Assembly: GCF_011682175.1 (NCBI RefSeq) | Contig: NZ_WHJG01000046.1 | Coordinates: forward strand, 1 to 50,311 | DNA from: Massilia frigida | Lineage (GTDB): Bacteria; Pseudomonadota; Gammaproteobacteria; Burkholderiales; Burkholderiaceae_D | DNA length: 50,311 nucleotides | Direction of reading: 5' to 3' | Shown here: positions 43,176 through 50,311 of the stretch, piece by piece | Layout: each line of letters begins with the position of its first letter | Numbering within the stretch: position 1 is the first letter of the stretch | Translations under genes and position numbers: made by a program | Notes under the pieces: generated by a model | Seen by the model: only the letters and a program-made list of their open reading frames with translations | Database searches by the model: none | What the model was told of the DNA's origin: nothing

Positions 43176-45152
43176 ATGACAGCATCTTTAACTCAGCAAT
43201 TGCCTCCTTCCACCAGCGATGACCAGGATGACGATGCCCTCATCGCCGAACTGGGCTTCGATCATCAACAGGTGCGCCTGGTGAAGATGGAAGGCCGGGT
43301 GTTCCTGCAATTTTCCGGCGAGGTCGATGAAGGCGGCTTGAACGTGCCTTACCACCTGGTCCCGGCCCAGGGCGTGCTGGCCAAACCCGGCAAGTGGCGC
43401 AAGATGGACCAGGATGCCAGGCGCACCCTGCTGCGCGAGCGGGTCACCCCACGCGCCATCGATGAGCTGCACCAGAGCGTGCGCGTGTTCGTGCGCGATA
43501 CCTCCGGCGAGTGCGAGGACCATAATCTCGATGCGGCCACCTTCCTCGGCCCGCTGTTCGAGGTCGATACCCCGGAGCCGGCCAGCTATCTGTTCGAGCG
43601 CATCGGGCAGCGCGTCGCCCACGCCGTCGAGCGCGCCCAGGAGGAGCGCCACGCCGAGCGTACCCGCGCCAGCATCAACCTGGCCGAGTATCCCGATTCC
43701 TTCGAGGTGGCGCGCCGCCTGCCGCGCAAGTTCATCGCCTTGCTCGGCCCGACCAATTCCGGCAAGACCCACCGCGCGATGGAAGCGCTGGCCAAGGCCA
43801 AAAGCGGGGTGTACCTGGCGCCGCTGCGCCTCTTGGCGCTGGAAAACTTCGAGCGCCTGCAAAGCGCGCGCCCGCACGGCAAGCCGCTGGCGGTCAGCCT
43901 GGTCACGGGCGAGGAGCGCCGCATCGCGGACGATGCCACCCACGTGGCCAGCACGGTCGAAATGCTCGATACCCGCACGCCGGTGGAGGTTGCCGTCATC
44001 GATGAAATCCAGATGCTGGCCGACCGCGACCGCGGCGCGGCCTGGACCGCGGCGGTGTGCGGCGCGCCAGCCTCGGTGGTCTACCTGGTCGGCGCACCGG
44101 AAGCGCGGCGCGCGATCGAAGCCCTGGCCGAACGCCTCGAATGCCCGCTGGAAGTACACCTGCTCAAGCGCATGGCGCCGCTGTCGATGGAGCCCAGCGC
44201 CGTGCGCAAGTTGCGCAACCTTAAACGCGGCGACGCGGTGATCTGCTTTTCGCGGCGCGAGGTGCTGATGTGGCGCGACATGATCACGGAAATGGGCTTG
44301 TCGGTAGCCACCGTGTACGGCAACCTGGCGCCCGAGGTGCGGCGCGCCCAGGCCGAGCGCTTCCGCGAGGGCAAGGCCGATATCGTGGTCGGCACCGATG
44401 CGCTGGCGATGGGCTTGAACATGCCGATCGAACGCATCGTGATGACCACCTCTGTCAAGTACAACGGTGTGGAAGAAGAGGAAATTTCTGCGTCGCTGGC
44501 GCGCCAGATCGCCGGCCGCGCCGGCCGCTACGGCGTGCACGAGGAGGGCAAGGTGGCCGGCTACGATGACGACACGCACGAGGTCATGCGCGCGCTGCTC
44601 AAGGAAAAGCTGGCGCCGCTCAACGCCACCGGCTTTTCGGTCGCGCCCTCGGTCGAGCATCTGCACCGCATCGCGGCGGTGACCGGCGAAACCTCGCTGG
44701 TGCGCCTGCTCAGGCGCTTCGTCCACAATATCGATGTGCCGGATGGTTTTTTCTATCCGCGCATTACCGAGGAGCAGTCCGAGCGCGCCGTCTGGCTCGA
44801 TACCTTGCCGCTGTCGGTGGCCGAGAAATTCATGCTCTCGCTGGTGCCGGTGTCGACCAAGGTGCCGTCGCTGCAGCGCGCGTGGGAACTGTGGGCGCAG
44901 TCGCTGTCGAAGAAGAAAATCTGCAAGCTGCACGAGGACAGCGGCCAGCAAGCCTGGCAAAACCTGCAAGAGGTGGAAGATAGTTGCCGCCTGTATTCGG
45001 CGTATGCCTGGCTGGCTTACCGCGCCCCGGACTTCTTTCCCAGCGTTGCGCTGGCGCAGGAATTGGCGCGCAGCGCCTCGGAGCGGGTCGATGCGATCTT
45101 GCAATCGCAAAACGCGGCGGCCCGCAAGCGGCATGACAAAAAGTTCCGTTAG
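43176..45152 (+). CDS. Suv3-like DExH RNA helicase
   Basis: A 658-residue helicase of the Suv3 type, best known from the mitochondrial RNA degradosome. Walker A GPTNSGKT is at 191-198, Walker B is DEIQ at 276-279, and a second RecA domain ends in ARQIAGRAGRYG at about 440-455, the family motif VI. The C-terminal part, about 480-640, resembles the SUV3 accessory domain. The N-terminal 150 residues are bacterial-specific and not recognised. The helicase may help degrade structured RNA with a 3'-5' nuclease. The gene stands alone, with its promoter in the 90 bases after the inverted-repeat element, or within it. Confidence 0.9.
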   Translation: MTASLTQQLPPSTSDDQDDDALIAELGFDHQQVRLVKMEGRVFLQFSGEVDEGGLNVPYHLVPAQGVLAKPGKWRKMDQDARRTLLRERVTPRAIDELHQSVRVFVRDTSGECEDHNLDAATFLGPLFEVDTPEPASYLFERIGQRVAHAVERAQEERHAERTRASINLAEYPDSFEVARRLPRKFIALLGPTNSGKTHRAMEALAKAKSGVYLAPLRLLALENFERLQSARPHGKPLAVSLVTGEERRIADDATHVASTVEMLDTRTPVEVAVIDEIQMLADRDRGAAWTAAVCGAPASVVYLVGAPEARRAIEALAERLECPLEVHLLKRMAPLSMEPSAVRKLRNLKRGDAVICFSRREVLMWRDMITEMGLSVATVYGNLAPEVRRAQAERFREGKADIVVGTDALAMGLNMPIERIVMTTSVKYNGVEEEEISASLARQIAGRAGRYGVHEEGKVAGYDDDTHEVMRALLKEKLAPLNATGFSVAPSVEHLHRIAAVTGETSLVRLLRRFVHNIDVPDGFFYPRITEEQSERAVWLDTLPLSVAEKFMLSLVPVSTKVPSLQRAWELWAQSLSKKKICKLHEDSGQQAWQNLQEVEDSCRLYSAYAWLAYRAPDFFPSVALAQELARSASERVDAILQSQNAAARKRHDKKFR

Positions 45153-45273
45153 CAACAGATCAATATTTTTATTGAGCAAAGATTATCGGAATAGGGTATC
45201 GTTGCGTTATTGACACTTTTTCATATGGGAAACTTTGCCATGTTGTTAGGCTTTCCAGTATGTAACGACCCTC

Positions 45274-46104
45274 ATGCTGCTTTTATTTCAACGCCTGTTC
45301 GGCAAGCGCGATCTGCTGATCCCGTATGTCGACTTCACCACCATTCCACCGAACCCGCATGCCAGCCCATTACTGTCGCGGATTTACCGCCTGCGCTACC
45401 AGGTGTATTGCCTGGAATGCCGTTTCCTCGATGCCGCCGCCTATCCGGACGGCATCGAATCGGATACCTGGGATGCCGATTCGGCCCATGTGGCCGCCAA
45501 TTCGCTCGATGGGGACCTGATCGGCACCGTCCGGCTGGTACGCCCGCAGCCGGGCCAGGCGTTTCCGTTTGAAGCCCAATGCCCGGTGTACGAGGACGTG
45601 GTGCTGCCGCCGCGCGGGGAATCGGCCGAAGTGTCGCGTCTGATCGTGGAAAAAGCCTTCCGCCGCCGCAGTGGCGATGCGATGGAGGGCGTGTCGTCCG
45701 ATGTCGTGAAGAACCGCCACAGCAGCGGGCGGCGCCGCTTTTCGCGGGGCAAGAGCGATCGCCGCAACAGTCCCTTGCTGCTGCTGGGAATGTACCGTGC
45801 GATGTACCGCTACAGCGTCGCCAACGGCATCCGCTACTGGTATGCCGCCATGGAGAGTTCGCTGGCGCGCTCGCTCGACCGGATGGGCATGCCGCTGTTG
45901 CCGATCGGCCCGGAGGGCGACTATTACGGGCCGGTCACGGTGCACATGGTCGACCTGCGCGACCTGGAGCAGCGCGTCGGCGCGGAAAATCCTTTCTTGC
46001 TGGCCTGGTTCAAGGGCGAGCCGATTCCGTTCCGGATGATGGCCAAAACCGTCGCCGGCGCCGCCTTGCGCGGCTTCCAGCCGCGCAAGTTAAGCCTCAA
46101 ATGA
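45274..46104 (+). CDS. Exosortase-system-associated acyltransferase (GNAT/autoinducer-synthase-like)
   Basis: A 276-residue protein of the PEP-CTERM/exosortase-associated acyltransferase family, related to N-acyl amino acid and acyl-homoserine-lactone synthases. Hallmarks are RIYRLRYQVYCLECRFLD near residues 35-53 (the RxxVxxxE-like acyl-donor part), NSLDGDLIGTVRLV, and SAEVSRLIVEKAFRR. A basic insert, RHSSGRRRFSRGKSDRR, lies in the middle. It probably joins an acyl group to an unknown small molecule. No exosortase or PEP-CTERM protein is in the window. Its 3' end faces the ThiF-like gene, with 12 bases between. The ATG has only a weak ribosome site. Confidence 0.86.
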   Translation: MLLLFQRLFGKRDLLIPYVDFTTIPPNPHASPLLSRIYRLRYQVYCLECRFLDAAAYPDGIESDTWDADSAHVAANSLDGDLIGTVRLVRPQPGQAFPFEAQCPVYEDVVLPPRGESAEVSRLIVEKAFRRRSGDAMEGVSSDVVKNRHSSGRRRFSRGKSDRRNSPLLLLGMYRAMYRYSVANGIRYWYAAMESSLARSLDRMGMPLLPIGPEGDYYGPVTVHMVDLRDLEQRVGAENPFLLAWFKGEPIPFRMMAKTVAGAALRGFQPRKLSLK

Positions 46105-46116
46105 GACAGTGCCCGG

Positions 46117-46947
46117 CTACTTGCTGATGTCGATCAGCTTGGTGACGTGGTTGCGGAAGCTGTGCACCACCATCCGCGGCGAGGCCGGCACGTCCATCCC
46201 GGCCAGCATGTCGTGCATCATCGACACGGCCAGGGCGGCCACGGTGAAGCTGCCGACCGCGATCTGCGAGGCCGGGCAGGGGCGGCCGTCTTCCATCACC
46301 GTCAGCGCCTTGCCCACCTGTTCCACGACTTGCGGGTCGAGGTGGGCGCCGATGCGGCCGATGATCTTGCCGAACACCGCCGCATAGCTGGCGTCGCCTT
46401 CGCCCTGGGCGCTTTGCACATCGTGCGCGATGATGGCCGGCAGCGAGTCCGGCGAGCCTGGCGGGAAGTACAGTACGCCGGCGCCAAAGCCGATCGACAG
46501 CGCCGTAAACACGGGCTTGGCACGCGCTTGCGCCGTGCTGTGCAGGCTGAGAATGGCTTCCAGGTCGAGAAAATCGATGGTGTCGAACACAATGTCGGCC
46601 TGGTCCACCAGGTCGAGCACATTGTGCTGGTCGAGATTGGCATGCACGGCGTCGACCCGGGCTTGCGGATTGATGCGCAGGATCTGCTTTTTCAAGGCCA
46701 GAACCTTGGCCACGCCGATATCGTCAACGTCGTAGAACTGGCGGTTCAGGTTATGCGCGTCGACCGTATCGCCGTCCACCAGCACGAAGGAGCAAAAACC
46801 CATGCGCGCGGCGGCGATGGCGGTGGAGGCGCCCAGCCCGCAACCGGCGATCAGCAGGCGGCTGCTGCGGATTTTTTCCTGGGTATCGCTGCCGACATAG
46901 CCAGCGTTGCGCGTTACAAATGTTTCGTAATCAAAGCCGACCGTCAT
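46117..46947 (-). CDS. ThiF/MoeB/HesA-family adenylyltransferase
   Basis: A 276-residue E1-like enzyme. The nucleotide-binding motif is GCGLGAST at about 35-42, followed by VLVDGDTVDAHNLNRQF with the aspartate and the NxxR finger (R69) needed to adenylate a C-terminal glycine or carboxylate. The conserved DTIDFLDLEAI segment is at about 115-125. The CxxC zinc pairs and the usual C-terminal cysteine-transfer part of MoeB/ThiF are not evident. No ubiquitin-like partner (ThiS, MoaD) is nearby. The start at 46947 has a GAGG site. It is convergent with the acyltransferase gene; a joint pathway is a guess. Confidence 0.86.
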   Translation of the reverse strand: MTVGFDYETFVTRNAGYVGSDTQEKIRSSRLLIAGCGLGASTAIAAARMGFCSFVLVDGDTVDAHNLNRQFYDVDDIGVAKVLALKKQILRINPQARVDAVHANLDQHNVLDLVDQADIVFDTIDFLDLEAILSLHSTAQARAKPVFTALSIGFGAGVLYFPPGSPDSLPAIIAHDVQSAQGEGDASYAAVFGKIIGRIGAHLDPQVVEQVGKALTVMEDGRPCPASQIAVGSFTVAALAVSMMHDMLAGMDVPASPRMVVHSFRNHVTKLIDISK

Positions 46948-47027
46948 GCTTACCTCGCTATGGGAATGGATTCGCAAGCATGGTAGTGCATCCTGACATG
47001 ATTGTCATGTTCGCAATGATGGTGTAA

Positions 47028-47060
47028 TGAACATCGTCTGCACGCGGCAGACGATGTTCA
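47028..47060. terminator. Perfect 14-bp inverted repeat with a 5-base loop
   Basis: TGAACATCGTCTGC (47028-47041) and GCAGACGATGTTCA (47047-47060) surround ACGCG. It lies 81 bases downstream of the KGG gene end and before the divergent ThiF-like gene start. No T run follows. A smaller palindrome, ACATGA-TTG-TCATGT, is at 46996-47010. The large hairpin may end the KGG mRNA; the small one may be an operator. Confidence 0.6.
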
Positions 47061-47141
47061 GGTCGAGTCCAGCGCCACCGCCACCGGGCGGGGCGCGGTC
47101 GACTGGCGCGGCCGCATCAGGCGGCTCCGCGTGCGAGTCGC

Positions 47142-47654
47142 TTAGTTGGAGCCGCGGCTGCCGGAACCGGAGCCGGAGCCCGATTTGGCGCCGCCCGATT
47201 TGCCGCCCGAGGACGAATCGTCGTCCGAGGAGCCGCTTTGCTTGTTGCCGCCGCGCGAGGTGCCGCTATCGGAATCGCTCTTGTTGCTGGCCGACGACCC
47301 ACGCGAAGAACCGCTATCGGCATCGCTCTTGTTGCTGGCCGACGAGCCGCGCGACGAGCCGCTGTCCGAGTCGCTTTGCTTGTTGCCGCCGCCGCTATGG
47401 CTCAGCTTGCCTGCTTCGCGGGCTTCCTCGGACGTGAACTCATGGGCATTGCCGGAAGCATGGGCTGCGCGGCCGCCTTCGGCAGCGATTTCGCGCTGCT
47501 GCTCAGGATCCATCGAGGCAAAGCCACGGTTGCTGGTGTCGCTCTGGTTGTTGCCCTGGCCGCCCTTGCTGCCGCTTTGCGAGCCGCTGTCCGACTGGTT
47601 GTTACCTTTGCTGCTACCTTGATCGTTGCCGCCTTGCTTGTTGTTCGATGCCAT
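47142..47654 (-). CDS. KGG-repeat stress-induced hydrophilic protein
   Basis: A 170-residue, very polar Gly/Ser/Asp/Lys-rich protein. It contains a stress-induced KGG-type block: GFASMDPEQQREIAAEGGR at about 50-68 and EFTSEEAREAGKLSHSGG, similar to the repeats of general stress protein and conidiation-specific Con-10. The C-terminal half is Ser/Gly/Asp-rich low-complexity sequence with duplicated 16-residue blocks (SDADSGSSRGSSASNK). The protein is predicted disordered and may protect against desiccation or osmotic stress. The ATG at 47654 follows AGGAGAAATCACC, an excellent ribosome site. It stands as a single gene with about 280 bases of upstream DNA before the GH5 promoter. Confidence 0.85.
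   Translation of the reverse strand: MASNNKQGGNDQGSSKGNNQSDSGSQSGSKGGQGNNQSDTSNRGFASMDPEQQREIAAEGGRAAHASGNAHEFTSEEAREAGKLSHSGGGNKQSDSDSGSSRGSSASNKSDADSGSSRGSSASNKSDSDSGTSRGGNKQSGSSDDDSSSGGKSGGAKSGSGSGSGSRGSN
47266..47361 (-). repeat. Two 48-bp tandem coding repeats in the KGG gene
   Basis: The copies begin CTATCGGAATCG at 47266 and CTATCGGCATCG at 47314 and differ by a few bases. Each encodes 16 residues of the Ser/Asp-rich region. They likely arose by duplication and make the length of this tail variable. Confidence 0.85.
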
Positions 47655-47941
47655 GGTGATTTCTCCTAATGTTTTAATAAAGGAACTGCAAGAACTACCT
47701 TGTTTCCGCCGCCGGACTGGTGTGTTCGTCAGCGAGTAGAGACATCTTAGGTCAGCCTCCCTAGCCTTGGAGTAGGAGCACTCGCAACTGTCGTGTAGGA
47801 CAAAAGTAAGCAGAGCCCGCCAGATTGGGCTGACCAAATTTGTCGTCGGAAAGCCCTCTGTACTCATGCAAACTTTGCCGCGAGCGCAGCGTGGCCGGTT
47901 CCACGTCAAGCTTCGTTTCCCTATAGCTTTTTATATTTACG
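47655..47941. other. Gap between the KGG gene and the GH5 promoter
   Basis: The 287 bases carry no recognisable gene. The stretch next to 47654 holds the ribosome site of the KGG gene on the minus strand and should hold its promoter. I see nothing else distinct here. Confidence 0.5.
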
Positions 47942-47999
47942 TTGACGCCGCAAGGCGAAGTCAATACCATCGGTAGCACGGTGTGGGAACGTTTCCATG
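47942..47999 (+). promoter_or_regulatory. Promoter and LacI-type operator of the GH5 gene
   Basis: TTGACG (47942-47947) and TACCAT (47965-47970) are 17 bases apart. The palindrome TGTGGGAACGTTTCCATG (47982-47999) starts 11 bases after the -10, the same place as before the receptor and binding-protein genes. It matches them at TGG and TTCCA. A leader of about 100 bases precedes the GH5 start. Confidence 0.72.
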
Positions 48000-48078
48000 C
48001 CGAGTGATCCATCCTTTGTCTTTCCCCGGCAGCGCGGCATGGAACCGGGCCGCTTCTTATAACAACAGGAGACTTTCC

Positions 48079-50175
48079 ATGGAATCTACCCTTCACAGGG
48101 ACGTGAGAATGGCTTTACCGACACTGGCTGGCGCCCTAGCTGGTGCCTTGTTCAGTGCGGCGTGCGCTGCCCAGACAGCCTTGCCCGGCAAGCTCGAAGC
48201 GGAGAGCTACGCATCGATGCAGGGCGTGGCGACCGAGGCGACGTCGGACGCGGGCGGCGGCACCAACGTGGGCTGGATCGAGACCAACGACTGGATGAAT
48301 TATTCCGTCAATCCGGCCACCAGCGGCTGGTACACGGTGCAGTACCGGGTGGCCTCGGCCGGCAGCAGCGGCCGGCTGGTACTCAGCCAGAACGCGAAGG
48401 ACATCAGCGACACGGTGGGCGTGCCCAACACCGGCGGCTGGCAGACCTGGTCCACCATCAGTTCGCGCGTGTTCCTCAATGCCGGACCGCAGAACCTGGC
48501 CGTGTTCGCCAAGGGTGGTGGATTCAACCTGAACTGGATCAACTTCACTGCCGAGCACCCCTCCGTGGGCTTGCCGGCGATCCGCCAGAACGGACGCTAC
48601 TGGGTCGACAGCAGCGGCAAGCGCGTCAACCTGCGCGGCGTGAACCTGGGTAACTGGCTGCAGATGGAATTCTGGATGCTCAACGACAGGATGGTCACCA
48701 ACAGCGGGCCGGTCAACGACCAGTGCACGCTCGAAGGCACCCTGGCGGGCCGTTTCGGCAACCTTGAGAAGGAACGCCTGATGGACGCGTTCCGCGACAG
48801 CTGGATCACCACCCGCGACTTCGACCTGATGAAGGGCATGGGCATGAACGTGATCCGCGTGCCATTCTACTTCGGCGTGGTGGAGAACGAATACAGCCCC
48901 TACAACCTGCGCCCGAACGCCTGGAAGTATCTGGACTTCGCCATCAACGAAGCGGAAAAACGCGGCATGTATGTGATCCTCGACCTGCACGGCACTGTCG
49001 GCGGCCAGGCTGGGGAGAAGGAGCAGCACGATGGCTGCGTCGGCCCGGCGCAGCTATGGTCGAACGCCGGCTACCGCGACCGCACCAAGTGGCTGTGGGA
49101 CAAGATCGCCGAGCGCTACAGGGGCCGCAATGCCGTGGCCGCGTACGACTTGCTGAACGAGCCGTGGGGAACGGATGCGGCCACCCTGGCCAATTACGCC
49201 TACGAACTGTTCAACGTGGTGCGGGCAAAAGACCCGCATCACATGATCCTGCTGCCCGGTCACAACAGCGGTATCGATGCCTATGGCAATCCGAACACGC
49301 GCGGCCTCAGCAATGTTGCGCTCGGCATGCATTTTTATCCTGGCTTGTGGGGCTGGAACGACGCGCCGGGCGCCGCCAACCAGGCCAATGTGCACGCCGC
49401 CTGGCTGCACTGCAATCTCAACGGCACGGGTGAGAGTTGCGACTGGAATGCCAAGCTGACCGGGCTGAACACGCCATTCCTGATTGGCGAATTCCAGCCC
49501 TGGACCATGCTGGGCAGCTACGGCGGACAAGTCACCCGCAGGACGTACGATGCCTACAATATGTACGGCTGGGCGGCGACCAACTGGGCCTACAAGACCG
49601 TGTCCACTGGCGGCTCGAATGGCGATACCAGTTGGTGGGGTTGGGGCATGGTGACCAACAGCAGCAATGGCGGCGGGCTGGGAAGCCTGAACGTCAGCAC
49701 CGCATCGGCCGGCCAGATCGAAAACTACTTTCGCGGTTTTGCCACGCAGCCGCTGGTACGCAATGAAAGCATCGCGTACTGGATGAACTGGAAACCGGTG
49801 GTGGGTGAGCGCATCGAAGCGGAAATGTTCACCACGCACAGCGGCATGCGCATGGAAACGACGAGCGATACGGGCGGCGGATTCAATGTGAGCAATATCG
49901 ATAACAACGACTGGATGAGCTATCCGGTCAATGTGCCCAGGGCTGGGTGGTACAAGCTGCAATTCCGGCTTGCCAGCATCTATAACGGTGGGCAATTTGT
50001 GTTGAGCAAGAACGCCAGCGACCTGGCGACGCTGACCGTGCCCAACACGGGTGGATGGCAGAACTGGCAGACGGTGACGGGGAGGGTGTATCTGGAAGCG
50101 GGGCAGCAGGACCTGACCATTTTCGCGCGCGTAGGCGGGTGGAACATGAACTGGTGGCAGCTGAACGCGGAGTAG
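48079..50175 (+). CDS. Secreted GH5 glucanase with two CBM6 domains
   Basis: A 698-residue secreted enzyme. A signal peptide (ALAGALFSAACAAQT) is followed by a CBM6 carbohydrate-binding module at about 36-160 (LEAESYASMQGV, TNDWMNYSV), a GH5 catalytic domain at about 175-560, and a second CBM6 at about 575-698 (EAEMFTTHSGMR, NNDWMSYPV). The GH5 acid/base glutamate is E361 in LLNEPWG and the nucleophile is E471 in LIGEFQPW. The N-terminal catalytic stretch NLRGVNLGNWLQMEFWM resembles GH5 exo-beta-1,3-glucanases, and CBM6 modules commonly bind beta-1,3-glucan or xylan. A laminarin-like substrate is likely, but cellulose or mixed-linkage glucan is possible. The ATG has CAGGAG upstream. The LacI operator links it to the regulon at 27-38 kb. 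Confidence 0.94.
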   Translation: MESTLHRDVRMALPTLAGALAGALFSAACAAQTALPGKLEAESYASMQGVATEATSDAGGGTNVGWIETNDWMNYSVNPATSGWYTVQYRVASAGSSGRLVLSQNAKDISDTVGVPNTGGWQTWSTISSRVFLNAGPQNLAVFAKGGGFNLNWINFTAEHPSVGLPAIRQNGRYWVDSSGKRVNLRGVNLGNWLQMEFWMLNDRMVTNSGPVNDQCTLEGTLAGRFGNLEKERLMDAFRDSWITTRDFDLMKGMGMNVIRVPFYFGVVENEYSPYNLRPNAWKYLDFAINEAEKRGMYVILDLHGTVGGQAGEKEQHDGCVGPAQLWSNAGYRDRTKWLWDKIAERYRGRNAVAAYDLLNEPWGTDAATLANYAYELFNVVRAKDPHHMILLPGHNSGIDAYGNPNTRGLSNVALGMHFYPGLWGWNDAPGAANQANVHAAWLHCNLNGTGESCDWNAKLTGLNTPFLIGEFQPWTMLGSYGGQVTRRTYDAYNMYGWAATNWAYKTVSTGGSNGDTSWWGWGMVTNSSNGGGLGSLNVSTASAGQIENYFRGFATQPLVRNESIAYWMNWKPVVGERIEAEMFTTHSGMRMETTSDTGGGFNVSNIDNNDWMSYPVNVPRAGWYKLQFRLASIYNGGQFVLSKNASDLATLTVPNTGGWQNWQTVTGRVYLEAGQQDLTIFARVGGWNMNWWQLNAE

Positions 50176-50311
50176 GGTGGGGCGCGGGCCCCGCCCCCCC
50201 GGCGGCCCGCGGGGGGTGGGCCCCCCCCCCCCCCCCGGGGGCGGCCGGGGGGGGACCCCCCGGGCGGCGGGGCCCCCCCCCCCGGGCGGGGGGGGGGGGG
50301 GCCCCCCGGGG
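50176..50311. other. G/C-only tail, probable assembly artefact
   Basis: The last 136 bases consist almost wholly of runs of G and C (for example blocks of 12 or more C and G), with almost no A or T after about 50190. This differs abruptly from the coding sequence before it. The pattern is typical of poor-quality read ends joined at a contig edge, and I see no biological feature here. Confidence 0.85.

Noticed and set aside
1-50311. CRISPR arrays, tRNA genes, prophage and complete insertion sequences.
   Set aside because: I looked for spaced direct repeats, cloverleaf-like segments, transposase and phage structural motifs. Only short tandem repeats and one terminal-inverted-repeat element without a transposase were found.
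50176-50311. Extreme G/C tail as a biological repeat or quadruplex-forming region.
   Set aside because: The abrupt change, irregular homopolymers and position at the very end fit sequencing or assembly noise better.

Overview
The window looks like a whole draft contig from a high-GC betaproteobacterium of the Oxalobacteraceae, most likely Massilia/Telluria-like. The 5S rRNA at the left edge is betaproteobacterial in sequence, the proteins have the Ala/Arg-rich composition of that family, and the gene content (type VI secretion, exosortase-linked acyltransferase, CBM6 glucanase, KGG stress protein) fits. The left end begins just downstream of a 23S gene, a typical assembly break. The right end dissolves into about 130 bases of almost pure G/C that looks like an artefact.

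Layout. 1-210: end of an rRNA operon and its terminator. 400-2550: a lower-GC small gene broken by an 8-bp tandem duplication, a small monooxygenase-like protein, a stand-alone SpoT-type HD hydrolase and a DEDDh exonuclease. 2578-24249: a near-complete type VI secretion system (T6SS) in three blocks. These are tssK-tssL and a small exported protein leftward; a TPR lipoprotein with tssB-C-hcp-E-F-G-H and an unknown gene rightward; and tagX-tssM-tagF-ompA-tssA leftward. A membrane-anchored Ala/Pro/Lys-rich protein is divergent from tagX. No VgrG, PAAR or ordinary TssJ is visible. 24359-27333: a DUF3304-like exported protein translationally coupled to a short-chain dehydrogenase, then a lower-GC exported protein with one haem c motif.

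27585-37681 plus 47942-50175: a glucan/glucoside utilisation regulon. It comprises a TonB-dependent receptor, a flavin-dependent tryptophan-halogenase-family protein, a DUF6445 protein, an orphan sugar-binding protein, a LacI-family regulator, a GH1 beta-glucosidase and, 10 kb away, a CBM6-GH5-CBM6 glucanase. Four matching LacI-type palindromes precede the receptor, binding protein, GH1 and GH5 genes. Three of them lie 10-11 bases after the -10 box of a recognisable promoter, so the distant GH5 gene probably belongs to the same regulon. The inferred pathway is outer-surface cleavage by GH5, uptake through the receptor, binding in the periplasm, and final hydrolysis by GH1.

37801-50311, remainder: a hemerythrin, a DUF1801 protein, an HExxH-containing exported protein, a small gene with a probable 1-base frameshift, a molybdate operon (modA-B-C and a modE without the usual ligand domain) with a candidate ModE box, a 223-bp element with long inverted ends, a Suv3-type RNA helicase, an exosortase-associated acyltransferase facing a ThiF-like adenylyltransferase, and a KGG-repeat stress protein. 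No tRNA, CRISPR array, prophage or complete insertion sequence was seen.
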